This document shows, one piece after another, positions 9,939 to 18,463 of a stretch of DNA of 46,038 bases. Each line of letters begins with the position of its first letter. The first letter of the stretch is position 1. The notes beneath the pieces are model-generated. The model was not told where the DNA came from, made no database searches, and worked only from the letters and a program-made list of their open reading frames with translations. The stretch spans positions 1 through 46,038 of the forward strand of contig JAHCHD010000019.1 of the NCBI GenBank assembly GCA_026129915.1, in the 5' to 3' direction. The position numbers and the translations under genes were made by a program. The DNA comes from Bryobacterales bacterium (GTDB lineage Bacteria; Acidobacteriota; Terriglobia; Bryobacterales; Bryobacteraceae).

Positions 9939-9993
9939 CGTCTGCCAGCCTCCCTCAGGTTTGCGTGACGCGGCGCCGCGCGAGCTGCCGCCG

Positions 9994-10251
9994 TCAGGAC
10001 TTCTCGCCGGTGGTCAGGTCCACCCGGTATTCCTCGATCACCGGGTTGGCCAGCACCTCATGCGCCACCGTTTCGAGCAGAGCGCGCGCCTCTTCTTCGC
10101 TTACGCCATCGGCGATCTGAATCTCGAAGTACTTGCCCTGCCGGACGTCCTGGATGGCGCGATGCCCCAGTTCGTTGAGAGCGGAGCAGATGGTCTTGCC
10201 CTGCGGATCGAGTACGCTGGGCTTTAGGGATACGTGGACACGTGCTTGCAT
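9994..10251 (-). CDS. purS: Phosphoribosylformylglycinamidine synthase subunit PurS
   Basis: 85 residues; small dimeric subunit of the PurSQL complex that makes FGAM in purine biosynthesis. 'ARVHVSLKPSVLDPQGKTICSAL', 'LGH' and 'VRQGKYFEIQI' are the classic PurS segments. I start at the ATG at 10251; an ATG two codons earlier (10257) is equally possible, and neither has a strong Shine-Dalgarno. purQ and purL are not adjacent; glmS follows instead, so the subunit genes are dispersed. Upstream, 58 bases separate it from the divergent metallo-hydrolase gene, so the two promoters share this space. Confidence 0.9.
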   Translation of the reverse strand: MQARVHVSLKPSVLDPQGKTICSALNELGHRAIQDVRQGKYFEIQIADGVSEEEARALLETVAHEVLANPVIEEYRVDLTTGEKS

Positions 10252-10309
10252 AGCCATCGTTATTGTAGCGTGGAGGGCGCATTGCGGCGCCGCCGCGGGT
10301 TTCGGGAGT

Positions 10310-11176
10310 ATGCCAGTGGAGCAGACCACAGGCTCCATTCCGGTCTACAATTGTTTTCAACGCACCATTCCCCACGGAGAGCGCGCCATCGTCCAGGTAA
10401 CCATTCTCGCCAGCGGCAGCAGCGGCAACGCCACCCTTATCTCTACTGCCGAGCGCCGTGTCCTTTTTGATGCCGGCATCAGCCGCCGTGCCCTCCACGC
10501 CCGCCTTGCCGAAGCGGAAATCGACCCCACTACGCTAGATGCCGTCGTGGTCAGCCACGAACACAGTGACCACATCTCCGGCCTCATCAGCCTGCTGCGC
10601 CATCACAAATCGAAGACAGGCCGCCCCCTGCCCGTCTACCTGAACGAGCGCACACACCACGCCATCCACTGGAAAACCCTCGACCCCACGGTGGAACTCA
10701 TCGAACCCGGCGCCTGCTTCTCGATTGGTGATCTCGACATCCGTTCCTTCACCGTCCCCCACGACGCAGCCGACCCGATGGGCTTCGTAGTGCAGGCGGA
10801 GGGCCACCGGCTGGGCTTGCTCACTGACCTTGGCTATGTACCCGAGTCTGTGAAGTTCCATCTGAAGGGTTGCCATTTTCTGCTGCTGGAATCGAACCAC
10901 GACCTGGAGATGCTGAAGGTGGGCCCCTACCCCTGGAGCGTGAAACAGCGCGTGATGGGTCGCAACGGGCACCTCTCAAACGACATGGCCGCTTCCTTCG
11001 TCACCAGCGGTGTCGAATGGGATCTCCATACCCTCGTTCTTGGCCACCTGAGTGACCACACGAATCACCCGGCCGTGGCTCGTTTGACGATGGAGAATGC
11101 CCTAAACGAGGCCGGGCTCCGCCCGCGCCTGGAAGTGGCCGAACAGTCGGGCCCCGTGCGGCAGTTTACCTGGTAG
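10310..11176 (+). CDS. Metallo-beta-lactamase-fold hydrolase, YycJ/WalJ type
   Basis: MBL-fold phosphodiesterase/exonuclease-like protein. The domain starts at 'VTILASGSSGNATLI' and carries the Zn-binding 'SHEHSDHISGL' (HxHxDH), then 'FTVPHDAADPMGFVV', 'LTDLGYVP', 'LLESNHD' and the C-terminal 'LGHLSDHTNHP'. These are YycJ/WalJ-like features. The start is unclear: the domain begins about 27 codons after the ATG at 10310, and there is no ATG/GTG/TTG just before it. A GGAGAG at 10376-10381 sits 6 bases ahead of an ATC at 10388, so a non-standard start or a base error is possible. GTG 10316 is another option, with GGGAG 7 bases upstream. Confidence 0.85.
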   Translation: MPVEQTTGSIPVYNCFQRTIPHGERAIVQVTILASGSSGNATLISTAERRVLFDAGISRRALHARLAEAEIDPTTLDAVVVSHEHSDHISGLISLLRHHKSKTGRPLPVYLNERTHHAIHWKTLDPTVELIEPGACFSIGDLDIRSFTVPHDAADPMGFVVQAEGHRLGLLTDLGYVPESVKFHLKGCHFLLLESNHDLEMLKVGPYPWSVKQRVMGRNGHLSNDMAASFVTSGVEWDLHTLVLGHLSDHTNHPAVARLTMENALNEAGLRPRLEVAEQSGPVRQFTW

Positions 11177-11183
11177 AAGATTC

Positions 11184-12016
11184 TTAGTGAAGGGAATCCC
11201 CGTCGGGATCTCGAGAACACCGGGCAGTCAACTCTACCGTCTCTCCCGCCCCCACTTCACGAAGCTGAACGTCGCAACTGAGATCTCCCTCCACAGCGCG
11301 CACATCGCGCGCAATACCAAATCCTCCTGCCCTAACGGTGAGCGGCTCCCAGCGGTGATACCATCGACCCCCGTCCATCGTAGGGTAGAACGTGTCCATG
11401 TAGAAACGAAGCCATGACGGTGGTGACCAAGGAAATCACGAAGATGCACTTCCACGTAGCGAAGCTTCGCAACCAGATGCCGATAGACCTCGGGGCTGCG
11501 GCTCGCCTGCAGATAATCCAGCGCCTGCCGTAAGGCAATGGGGACGCCATCATCTTCATTGGTGCCCCAATGCTGATACCAGATGGGGCGCGAATCGTCC
11601 GCCTCCAGGATGGCAATCACCGCATCGCGGGCTTCAGTACCTTCGTAAGACTGGAACACCCGGCGGCGCAACGATTCCGGAACTGGGAATCCTGCGGCGT
11701 GTGTACTCAGGTTGGGATACACCACCTCGTAATCATCCACATATTGCAGAATGCGCGCTTTGCCGCTGATCCCCAGCCGGCTGTCGGCGGCGCTGCGGGT
11801 TCCAATCAGCGCTTCGGTATCCCATTCGTTGAGGTAAAGAAAGTAGCGCACCAGCGAGCCTTCATCGTCGGGGTCTCCGCCGGGAGCATCCGTCTCCACC
11901 ACGATGCGCGGTTTCACCCATGGCACGTGTTGAGTGTCTTGCGCGGGAAGTAATAGGATTGCAAGCAGAATAAAGCCAAGCGCGCAAGCAGTTGCACAAT
12001 GTGGAACGCGACGCAT
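11184..12016 (-). pseudogene. Decayed DUF1593 (nucleoside hydrolase-like) paralogue
   Basis: The first 200 residues closely match the intact paralogue at 18464-19822, including the signal peptide, 'ETDAPGGDPDDE' metal-site-like motif, 'YLNEWDTEALIGTR' and 'YVEVHLRDFLGHHR'. Near 11405-11418 one base is missing relative to the other copy, and homology continues in another frame ('MDTFYPTMDGGRWYHRW'). That frame then jumps from the equivalent of residue about 250 straight to the C-terminal 'GETVELTARCSRDPDGDSLH', losing roughly 130 codons, and stops early. One frameshift plus a large internal deletion makes loss of function likely. It is the last gene of the TonB-receptor/DUF4198 group on this strand, 110 bases after the DUF4198 gene. 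Confidence 0.85.
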
Positions 12017-12126
12017 ACCTGTTACGGGTTCTCATCACGCCTGGACCGGCGTACTCTCAGGAACTCCGCCGCGCCGCACCACCGCCGCCAACAGGGGCAC
12101 CTCCCCCGCATGCTCTGCCCGTCGTC

Positions 12127-12948
12127 CTATCGCTGTTCCCCGAACTCGAATGTCACACTCGCCCAGAAGCTCTCCCAGTCAGCCTCTTTCCTGTCCGTGC
12201 GCCGTTCCATCACAATCGTGTGTAATTTCCAAAGACCCGCTGATTCCAGCGACACAGATAGTTCTCCCTGCTCGTTGGTACGCCCCACCCACTGCTGCTT
12301 CACGGCGTCTCCGAACGCCCAGGACGCCTCGATTGGTTGATCGGCCATTGGCTTCCCTCGAAACAGGACTCGAATTCGCAATGCGTCCCCCGGTTTGCGT
12401 TTCGCGGGATTCTCCAGCAGAACGATCTCCGCGGTATGCCCAATTGGTGCAAGCGCAAAGTCGTCCGTACTCAAGTTCACGAGTGCCTTGGCATGCTTGC
12501 TATAGAATTCGCGGCCGCTCTTCAGCGACTCATTGTTCTCCGCGCGCCAGCGAACTACCCACTCCAGTTCCTCATGCTTCAGGTAGCGTTCGAAGCTGAA
12601 TACCCCGAGTTCAATGAAGTTGGGAATCGTGCGGGTGACTACGGCGAAACTCCCCTGTGGTGCAACGTAATCCGCCAAGCCAACCTTGCCGTCAACCCGA
12701 ACATTTCGCAAGGGCTCTGTGCCGGATGCAGACACTACCTGCGAATCCCGCAACCGCTCCAGGGCGGGAGGCCCATCGCTGCCTGGAAACGAATCCCCGT
12801 TATGCATCGCTACCCGCTGCTGGCTGGCAGGGGGCACCACCGAGGCACCCGGTTTCAGGTACAGATCGTGGGGCATTGCCACGCATACCGCGGCCAAACC
12901 GCACACGAATCGCGCCCAAACGGGGAGCCGAAAGTTCGCCTTCATCAC
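12127..12948 (-). CDS. DUF4198 domain-containing secreted protein
   Basis: 273 residues with a short N-terminal hydrophobic signal ('FVCGLAAVCVAMPHDLYLKP'). 'HDLYLKPG' near the mature N-terminus, 'HNGDSFPGS', 'PNFIELGVFSFERYLKHEEL', 'SKHAKALV' and 'LRIRVLFRGKPMADQPIEASW' are typical of DUF4198, a family often found beside TonB receptors or nickel/cobalt transporters and thought to bind metal or act in the periplasm. It starts 24 bases after the TonB-receptor stop, so the two genes form an operon. A function in handling the ligand taken up by that receptor is inference. ATG 12945 is an alternative start. Confidence 0.75.
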   Translation of the reverse strand: MMKANFRLPVWARFVCGLAAVCVAMPHDLYLKPGASVVPPASQQRVAMHNGDSFPGSDGPPALERLRDSQVVSASGTEPLRNVRVDGKVGLADYVAPQGSFAVVTRTIPNFIELGVFSFERYLKHEELEWVVRWRAENNESLKSGREFYSKHAKALVNLSTDDFALAPIGHTAEIVLLENPAKRKPGDALRIRVLFRGKPMADQPIEASWAFGDAVKQQWVGRTNEQGELSVSLESAGLWKLHTIVMERRTDRKEADWESFWASVTFEFGEQR

Positions 12949-12972
12949 TGATCAGTTCCTCTCTTTTGCTCT

Positions 12973-15900
12973 TCAGAATTTCAACCGGAGCGCTAACTGC
13001 ACAGACCGTGGCCCGCCCATCTGAAACAGGGGGCTCAGCCCGCCCAGACCGGTACCCAGCATCTGCGTGGCACGGCCGAAGTTGGAGCTTTGCATGGTGC
13101 CAAGCGGGTTGAAGAAACTGGCATGGTTAAACAGATTGAATGCGTCTGCTTGAAATTCCAGCCGAACCGTCTCGCCGAACGCGAAGGCACGCTTTGCGGA
13201 GAGATCCACCTGCCACGCTTCAAATCCTCGGACGGCATTTCTTCCCAGCGTACCTTGCCGGCCCTCAGTCTGTGGTGTGACGGAATCGAAGGCCGCGGCA
13301 TTCACCATCATTCCGCCAGCATAGGCACCGGACCGCAGATAGACAGGCACTCCCGGAACTAGATCGGGCCTGGAAACCGTGGTGATGCCAATCCCAAATG
13401 GGTCGCGCCCCGTAAGCACGTTCACCGGCAGCGCAGACCGGGCACGATAGATACCGTCGAACGAGAAGCCACCCGCCAGACGCCGCACCCAGGAAGCTCC
13501 GGCGCTCTCGCTTACCAGATAGCTCACTGCGGTGTTGGTTTGGTGGGCAACGTCAAAGGAACTGGGTCCGCGGTCTGTCGATGGGCTGATTCGCGTGGAC
13601 GGAGCGAAGAAATTGCTGATCGATTCCTCACTCGCGGTGTCCAGTGACTTCGACCAAGTGTAATTGCTAAGGACCTGCAACCCCGCTGAGAGCCGTCGAC
13701 GGTACTGCAGTTGCAGACCGTTGTAGTTGGATTCTGCGTTGCTGCGCACCGCATCGATCCGTGTGAACCCTGGGGCTAGATTCCGGATCTGCTCAATGCG
13801 ACCCAGCCGGCGGCCGCTCGCCCCGACGTAAGATACCGACACGCTGTCCACGCGAGTAACTGCGCGCTCGACAGCGAGGCTGTACTGCATAATCCGAGGC
13901 AGTCGGAACCCATCTTCGTACGCGAAGAGCCTGGCATACGGAGGGCTCTGGCTTACGGGCGGCGGCTGGATAGCGGTGCCATCCGCCCCATATCTGAGAC
14001 TTGAAAACGACTGCACCCGCGCGAACGGCCACAGACTGGTATTGAAGGCATTCCCCACGAACCCGTATCCGAGATCGTAAAACATCCCTACCCCCCCGCG
14101 AACCACCGTATCCCCCGAGGAATCCAGGCGGTAGGCAACTCCGAGGCGTGGCGCAAAATTCGAATAGGTGGTGGAGTAAAACTCTGTTCCGGGCTTTGCG
14201 ATGCTCAGTTCGCTGGGGTTGTCGAGATTGGCAACAGTCCTTGGAAGGTTGCCATTTGCTTCGCCAGGGGAGGGGGCGAGGTCCCACCGTACACCGTAGC
14301 TCACGGTCAGGCGCGGGGTTGCGCGCCAAGCGTCCTGCGCAAAGAGCGAGAAATTGGTAAACCGCGGCTGAAACACAACGTCCGGGGCAATAATCGACCC
14401 GGCCACAGGGGAATCCTGCGCGAGGGCTGCCACCGTGGGATATCGGAACTGCCGCCGATAGCTGCCCGAATCGGAGAATGGGGCAAGCCGCCGGTAGTCT
14501 GCGCCGAATTTGGCCGCGTGCGTCCCGGATACCCAGCTTAGGGTTTCCACGAGATGCAACTGCCGTTGCTGATTGGTAACAAATAGCCCATCACTCAGCG
14601 TGTTGTCGCCCGCGGGGTCTACCTCCAGATAGAGATACCCCTTGCTGCCATCGGTGAACGAAGGATAGAGCGTCGAATGCGATGGCACCACAGCTCCCCC
14701 GAAGTCGTCCATTTCGTAAAAGAGCCGTGTTGTCGAAAGCGAGAAGTTCCCGCGAAAATCAGACACCAGGGTAGGGCTAAGTGCCCCGGTGAGCGCTCCA
14801 GTAACGGTGCGTGTATCGGCTTCCGTGACGGAAATGCAGCTGGTGGCGCAATACTTGGCCCGCTCACGGCTATCCGACGGCGACTCATGGAACCGCCCAA
14901 AGAGGTTCCAATTGCTCGTCAACACGTGGTCGAGCCGCACGCTGGTAGCGTGTAGACGTGCTGGGTTCGAGATCGTGGCAATGTACGGCGAGACGAGGGG
15001 GTTTCCCTCCAGGGCTGGCCTAATGGGCTGAGGGAAAGCACGCAACAGTTCGCCCACCATTCCCTGTGCCTGCGCCCGCGCTTCCGCGGAAGGCACATTC
15101 AATGGTGGCGTAACAAAGGGTTGCCGCAGTAGTAGGGTTTCGTGCGAGACGAAGAAAAACGTCCGGTCCTTGCCGCTCCAGATTCCGCCACCGTTTGGCG
15201 CTGGCAGAACCACGGGGCCGCCAAGGGTGAACGCAAAGTCATTCAAGCGTAGCGCCTGACGGGGGAGCTGATTCGCATTGGCAAACCAGTTGTTGGCATC
15301 CAGCTTATCGTTCCGGAAGTAATGCACCGCCGAGCCGTGATAGCTATTGGTCCCAGACCGCGTCACCAGTGTCACTTGCGCCCCAGGTTGCCTTCCAAAC
15401 TCAGCAGAGTAGGTACTGGTCTGGATGCTGAATTCCTCCAGGCTTTCGAGTGATGCCAGTGATGCGGTAGAACCGAGCGCCGTGAGTGCGGGCACAGTGC
15501 CGCCAAGAGGCTCATATGGAGTCACTGACGCGCTCGTGCCGAAGTTCGCACTTACTCCATCCAATAGGAAGTTGTTCGCCGATGCGCGCTGCCCGTTTAC
15601 GCTGAACTGCCCTGGCGATGGCAGCCGTGCCGGGGTCATCGTCACGCCAGGCGATAGGGCAATCAAGCTTTGGAGCGTCCGCCCATTGAGCGGCTGGTTG
15701 CCGATGAACTGACGATCAATCACCGTGCTCACCGCTGCTGAATCGCCGATCGCATCCGCGCGCTCCAGGACGTCGACAGTGTCTCCCGCGCGCGCTCCAA
15801 CTTTCAGGGTGAAGCTCAGGACGATACTGGACCCTACGCTCAGCTGCAGTTCCTCGCTTTGGGCAAGCGCGAAAGCGCTCGCCGGAACCCGCACTCGGTA

Positions 15901-16158
15901 TCGCCCCGGCGCAACGTTGGCAAACACATACTGGCCTGCGCCGTTGCTGCGAGTCTCTCTCACAAAGCCACGTTCGATGCTCTCCAATTCGATGAGTGCA
16001 TCCGGAACTACTCCCCCTGATTCATCAGAGATCTGCCCTCGCACTGTGGCATCCGCGCCTTGGGCACTCAGCGCCGCTGGCAGCAACAATACTCCCACGC
16101 CAAACAAAGCCAGGGCGAGGACTCCCAACCACCCGGCTGCAAACCCCTTGTGAAACAT
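12973..16158 (-). CDS. TonB-dependent receptor with carboxypeptidase regulatory-like domain (Oar type)
   Basis: 1061-residue outer-membrane protein. A signal peptide (about 1-32, ending 'ALSAQG') precedes a carboxypeptidase-regulatory-like beta-sandwich at about 36-115 ('VRGQISDESGGVVPDALIELES', 'GQYVFANVAPGRYRVRV'). A plug domain follows at about 140-260 ('NQPLNGRTLQSLIALSPGV', 'FSVNGQRASANNFLLDGVSAN', 'TSTYSAEFGRQPGAQVTLVTRSGTN'). The remainder is a long beta-barrel ending in the aromatic C-terminal residue F ('ALRLKF') needed for barrel assembly. Such proteins are expanded in Acidobacteriota and are presumed to import or export large polymers, but substrates are mostly unknown. RBS AAGGGAG is present. 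It heads an operon with the DUF4198 gene and the DUF1593 pseudogene. Confidence 0.9.
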   Translation of the reverse strand: MFHKGFAAGWLGVLALALFGVGVLLLPAALSAQGADATVRGQISDESGGVVPDALIELESIERGFVRETRSNGAGQYVFANVAPGRYRVRVPASAFALAQSEELQLSVGSSIVLSFTLKVGARAGDTVDVLERADAIGDSAAVSTVIDRQFIGNQPLNGRTLQSLIALSPGVTMTPARLPSPGQFSVNGQRASANNFLLDGVSANFGTSASVTPYEPLGGTVPALTALGSTASLASLESLEEFSIQTSTYSAEFGRQPGAQVTLVTRSGTNSYHGSAVHYFRNDKLDANNWFANANQLPRQALRLNDFAFTLGGPVVLPAPNGGGIWSGKDRTFFFVSHETLLLRQPFVTPPLNVPSAEARAQAQGMVGELLRAFPQPIRPALEGNPLVSPYIATISNPARLHATSVRLDHVLTSNWNLFGRFHESPSDSRERAKYCATSCISVTEADTRTVTGALTGALSPTLVSDFRGNFSLSTTRLFYEMDDFGGAVVPSHSTLYPSFTDGSKGYLYLEVDPAGDNTLSDGLFVTNQQRQLHLVETLSWVSGTHAAKFGADYRRLAPFSDSGSYRRQFRYPTVAALAQDSPVAGSIIAPDVVFQPRFTNFSLFAQDAWRATPRLTVSYGVRWDLAPSPGEANGNLPRTVANLDNPSELSIAKPGTEFYSTTYSNFAPRLGVAYRLDSSGDTVVRGGVGMFYDLGYGFVGNAFNTSLWPFARVQSFSSLRYGADGTAIQPPPVSQSPPYARLFAYEDGFRLPRIMQYSLAVERAVTRVDSVSVSYVGASGRRLGRIEQIRNLAPGFTRIDAVRSNAESNYNGLQLQYRRRLSAGLQVLSNYTWSKSLDTASEESISNFFAPSTRISPSTDRGPSSFDVAHQTNTAVSYLVSESAGASWVRRLAGGFSFDGIYRARSALPVNVLTGRDPFGIGITTVSRPDLVPGVPVYLRSGAYAGGMMVNAAAFDSVTPQTEGRQGTLGRNAVRGFEAWQVDLSAKRAFAFGETVRLEFQADAFNLFNHASFFNPLGTMQSSNFGRATQMLGTGLGGLSPLFQMGGPRSVQLALRLKF

Positions 16159-16580
16159 CGCGACCTCGATCTCCCTTCAGCTCCGGCGCGCCGACAGCAT
16201 CCCAATCGAGGCGGCCGTGGGCCTTGGGTCAAGCTGTGACCAAGATCAAGCTTAGCAGTTCGTAGCACGATTAATCCATTCGTGCTACAGCATGATCACA
16301 CTGGGTCGTCTTCTCCGGTAGCGTTTCCGCCTGCACGCGCGCCAGAACACGGTCGGCGACGGAACCCAGAACCTCGTCGCTGCAACTGACAACAGCGGCG
16401 CCTGTGCCGGGTCCAACCGCAGATTCCCCTCTTCGAGGTAGAGAACCAAACCCTAGGGGTTCGACCGGGACAGATGGCCGCGTCTGGCGAAAGCCCGCGG
16501 GCTCCGCGTCGTACTTTGGCACGAATCCTCTAGGCTGCCGGTCCGAAACTTGGTGAAATACCAGGAGGAGGAACAAGGCG
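16159..16580. other. Intergenic stretch between the divergent TonB receptor and DUF2200 genes
   Basis: 422 bases holding no recognisable gene. The only clear structure is the perfect inverted repeat at 16262-16288. A minus-strand frame is open from about 16576 to 16271, but it starts at TTG without a Shine-Dalgarno, overlaps the DUF2200 leader and matches nothing I recognise. Promoters for both flanking genes must lie here; no convincing -35/-10 pair stands out. Confidence 0.5.
16262..16288. promoter_or_regulatory. Perfect 9-bp inverted repeat upstream of the TonB-receptor operon
   Basis: GTAGCACGA (16262-16270) and TCGTGCTAC (16280-16288) are exact reverse complements separated by 9 bases. 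The dyad lies 104 bases upstream of the receptor ATG in a divergent intergenic region. Neither side is followed by a T-run, so a regulator binding site is more likely than a terminator. Which regulator, and which gene it controls, cannot be told from sequence. Confidence 0.5.
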
Positions 16581-16931
16581 ATGGACTACACCAGAGTATT
16601 CAGAATGACCTTTGCGAGCGTCTACCCCCATTACATTGCCAAGGCAGAGAAGAAGGGCCGCACAAAAGAGGAAGTGCACGCTATCATTCACTGGCTTACG
16701 GGCTATGACGAACAGGCTCTGCAACAGCAAATCGACACCAAGGTCGATTTCGAAACCTTTTTTGCCAAGGCGCCGAGGATCAACCCGAATGTATCCAAGA
16801 TCACCGGAGTGATCTGCGGTTATCGGGTGGAGGAGATTGAGGACAAACGCATGCAGCAGATACGCTACCTGGACAAGCTGATCGATGAACTGGCCAAGGG
16901 AAAGGCCATGGAGAAAATCCTCCGCCAGTGA
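16581..16931 (+). CDS. DUF2200 domain-containing protein
   Basis: 116 residues covering the whole family: '[43 protein letters not shown]', then '[53 protein letters not shown]'. DUF2200 proteins are small, cytoplasmic and of unknown function. The ATG at 16581 has an excellent GGAGGAGG leader 8-10 bases upstream, so the start is secure. The gene stands alone, divergent from the TonB receptor and followed by about 400 bases without a gene. Confidence 0.9.
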   Translation: MDYTRVFRMTFASVYPHYIAKAEKKGRTKEEVHAIIHWLTGYDEQALQQQIDTKVDFETFFAKAPRINPNVSKITGVICGYRVEEIEDKRMQQIRYLDKLIDELAKGKAMEKILRQ

Positions 16932-17337
16932 CCACGCCTGCCGACAGAAATTCGAGTCCGATTCCGCGTCCGCCGACTCCGTCCCATAGCCCAGCCGGAA
17001 GAGTGCGTTCCACCAGCCCGGAGTTAAAGCTCCGGGAAACAAAGAACGCGAGCGCCCATCACAGTGTCGGTGGTGGGTATCAACCGCGAGTTCACCTCCG
17101 ATCAAGAAAATCGCCTCGGTGCTGACTCAGCGGAATCAAGCGGTTGCGGTTTTCTTCTCGGGCGAGGTTCTCTGCCATTGTCTGACACCTTGACCCCAAG
17201 CTGTCAGTGAGATACGGCACCAGAAACACTGTGATTCCAGGACTGGTTGAAACCCGATCCATAGGGTGCTACAACGGCTGCAGGCTGGGGCATCCTTGCT
17301 CTCGCCTATCCACGATCCCTGGACAAGGAGAGCGCGC
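16932..17337. other. Gene-free stretch before the PKD protein gene
   Basis: About 400 bases without a supported gene. It contains the hairpin at 17017-17036 and a short dyad GCTGACTCAGC near 17124-17134. The downstream part is presumably the promoter and leader of the PKD-domain gene. The frame of that gene is open about 24 codons upstream of the chosen start, but with no better start site. Confidence 0.45.
17017..17036. repeat. Intergenic hairpin with 7-bp perfect stem
   Basis: CCCGGAG (17017-17023) and CTCCGGG (17030-17036) pair perfectly around the loop TTAAAG. It sits 85 bases after the DUF2200 stop. The following AAACAAAG gives no T-tract on the plus strand, so it is a weak terminator at best. 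It may instead be a member of a dispersed intergenic palindrome family; only this one copy was noticed in the window. Confidence 0.4.
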
Positions 17338-18219
17338 ATGCACACACTATCTCGTGTTGCCCTCGTCTGTCTCCTCTCGTTCCTGGCCAGGCCCGCGCTG
17401 TCCCAGGAAGCGAAATTTGTTTACGGCTGTGAACCCAGAGCGAACTGGTGTTCGGAACTAACCTGCACCTTTGACGGCAGTTCCTCAACGTCACCGAATG
17501 GCCCGATTCTCGGCTACTCATGGTATCTGCGGCGCTATCTCGCCGAAGACCGTGAAAGCGAAACAACCTTGCGCACCGGCGTACGCGTCAACCATACGTA
17601 CACGAATGTGCGCTGCCGCAGCTACACTTACTTCGCGACCCTTGAAGTCACCGATGCTCTCGGCAATAAGAACCTCCACACGGAACGGGTGGATTCCTCG
17701 CGTCGCCTCGATCTTCCGCCTGAGAACCAGCGACCCTCAGCGGATTTCGTTGTGCACTGCAACCATTTACAGTGTTCCTTTGATGCCTCCGCTTCGTCCG
17801 ATCCGGATGGTACCCTTGTTGGTTATTTGTGGGACTTTGGGGACGGAAATTCCGGCAACGGTATCACAAGCTTCCACACCTATGAATCGGCTGGATCGTA
17901 TTCGGTCCGGCTCACTGTGGCGGACAATGAAGGGGCCACAGCTACCCGACTGAGAGCGGTCTCCGTTGTGGCCCCGGGCTTTAGCCTGAGCATCTCCGGG
18001 TATCTTTCGCGTGGCTTACAGAAAGCCTCGCTTCGATGGACTGGCGCTACGTCGGACAGAATTGACCTCTACCGCAATGGCGTGTCGGTTGCCTCGGTCC
18101 CCAATACGGGGTCACATATCGACAACATCGATCTTCGCGGTCGCGGCACTTACACCCATAGAGTCTGCGAGCAGAACACGTCGATTTGCTCGAATGAAAC
18201 CTCAATCTCCTTCGACTAA
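17338..18219 (+). CDS. Secreted PKD-domain protein
   Basis: 293 residues from ATG 17338, preceded by AAGGAG. A signal peptide (about 1-22, 'VALVCLLSFLARPALSQ') indicates export. Residues about 26-115 form a divergent PKD-like domain, and 133-212 a canonical one: 'PSADFVVHCNHLQCSFDASASSDPDG', the diagnostic 'YLWDFGDGNSG' and 'FHTYESAGSYSVRLTVADNEG'. Residues 215-293 look like a fibronectin type III-like beta-sandwich ('ASLRWTGATSDRIDLYRNG', 'YTHRVCEQNTSICSNE'). Paired cysteines in each domain suggest disulfides outside the cytoplasm. PKD modules usually mediate binding in extracellular proteins; no catalytic domain is present. The gene is flanked by gene-free stretches and converges on the intact DUF1593 gene. 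Confidence 0.8.
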   Translation: MHTLSRVALVCLLSFLARPALSQEAKFVYGCEPRANWCSELTCTFDGSSSTSPNGPILGYSWYLRRYLAEDRESETTLRTGVRVNHTYTNVRCRSYTYFATLEVTDALGNKNLHTERVDSSRRLDLPPENQRPSADFVVHCNHLQCSFDASASSDPDGTLVGYLWDFGDGNSGNGITSFHTYESAGSYSVRLTVADNEGATATRLRAVSVVAPGFSLSISGYLSRGLQKASLRWTGATSDRIDLYRNGVSVASVPNTGSHIDNIDLRGRGTYTHRVCEQNTSICSNETSISFD

Positions 18220-18351
18220 CAGGTGGCGGTCACGGCCAGTGCTCCCTGCGTCTCGGAGTTCTGTCATCACAGGTTGAGTCGAAACGAAGGGGCAGAGTCA
18301 TTGCTTGCGGGACTGTGCCCTAAGGTCACCTGCCAAAGTTGAATAGACAAG

Positions 18352-18408
18352 CTGCCCGCTCGTCCGAACGCGACACTGCTTGTGTTGCTCTTCGCGGCGA
18401 GCGGGCAG
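18352..18408. terminator. Large nested hairpin between convergent genes
   Basis: CTGCCCGCTCG (18352-18362) and CGAGCGGGCAG (18398-18408) form a perfect 11-bp outer stem. Inside, GCGACAC (18370-18376) pairs with GTGTTGC (18382-18388) with one G-U wobble, and CGAA/TTCG adds further pairing. The structure lies between the PKD gene (plus, ends 18219) and DUF1593 (minus, ends 18464), the position of a bidirectional terminator. T-tracts are weak (TCTGTGTTTCC after it on the plus strand), so a structured RNA element remains possible. Confidence 0.55.
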
Positions 18409-18463
18409 TCTGTGTTTCCGGGTTGCCTGGAAACACCAATGGGCCAGATACGCTTCTCTTCCC

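Noticed and set aside
9939..9993. glmS ribozyme in the purS-glmS gap
   Set aside because: The 55-base gap is too short and shows no recognisable ribozyme core.
16271..16576. Minus-strand open frame with a coding-like C-terminal stretch upstream of the TonB receptor
   Set aside because: It starts at TTG without a Shine-Dalgarno, overlaps the DUF2200 leader, ends inside the inverted repeat, and matches no family I recognise.
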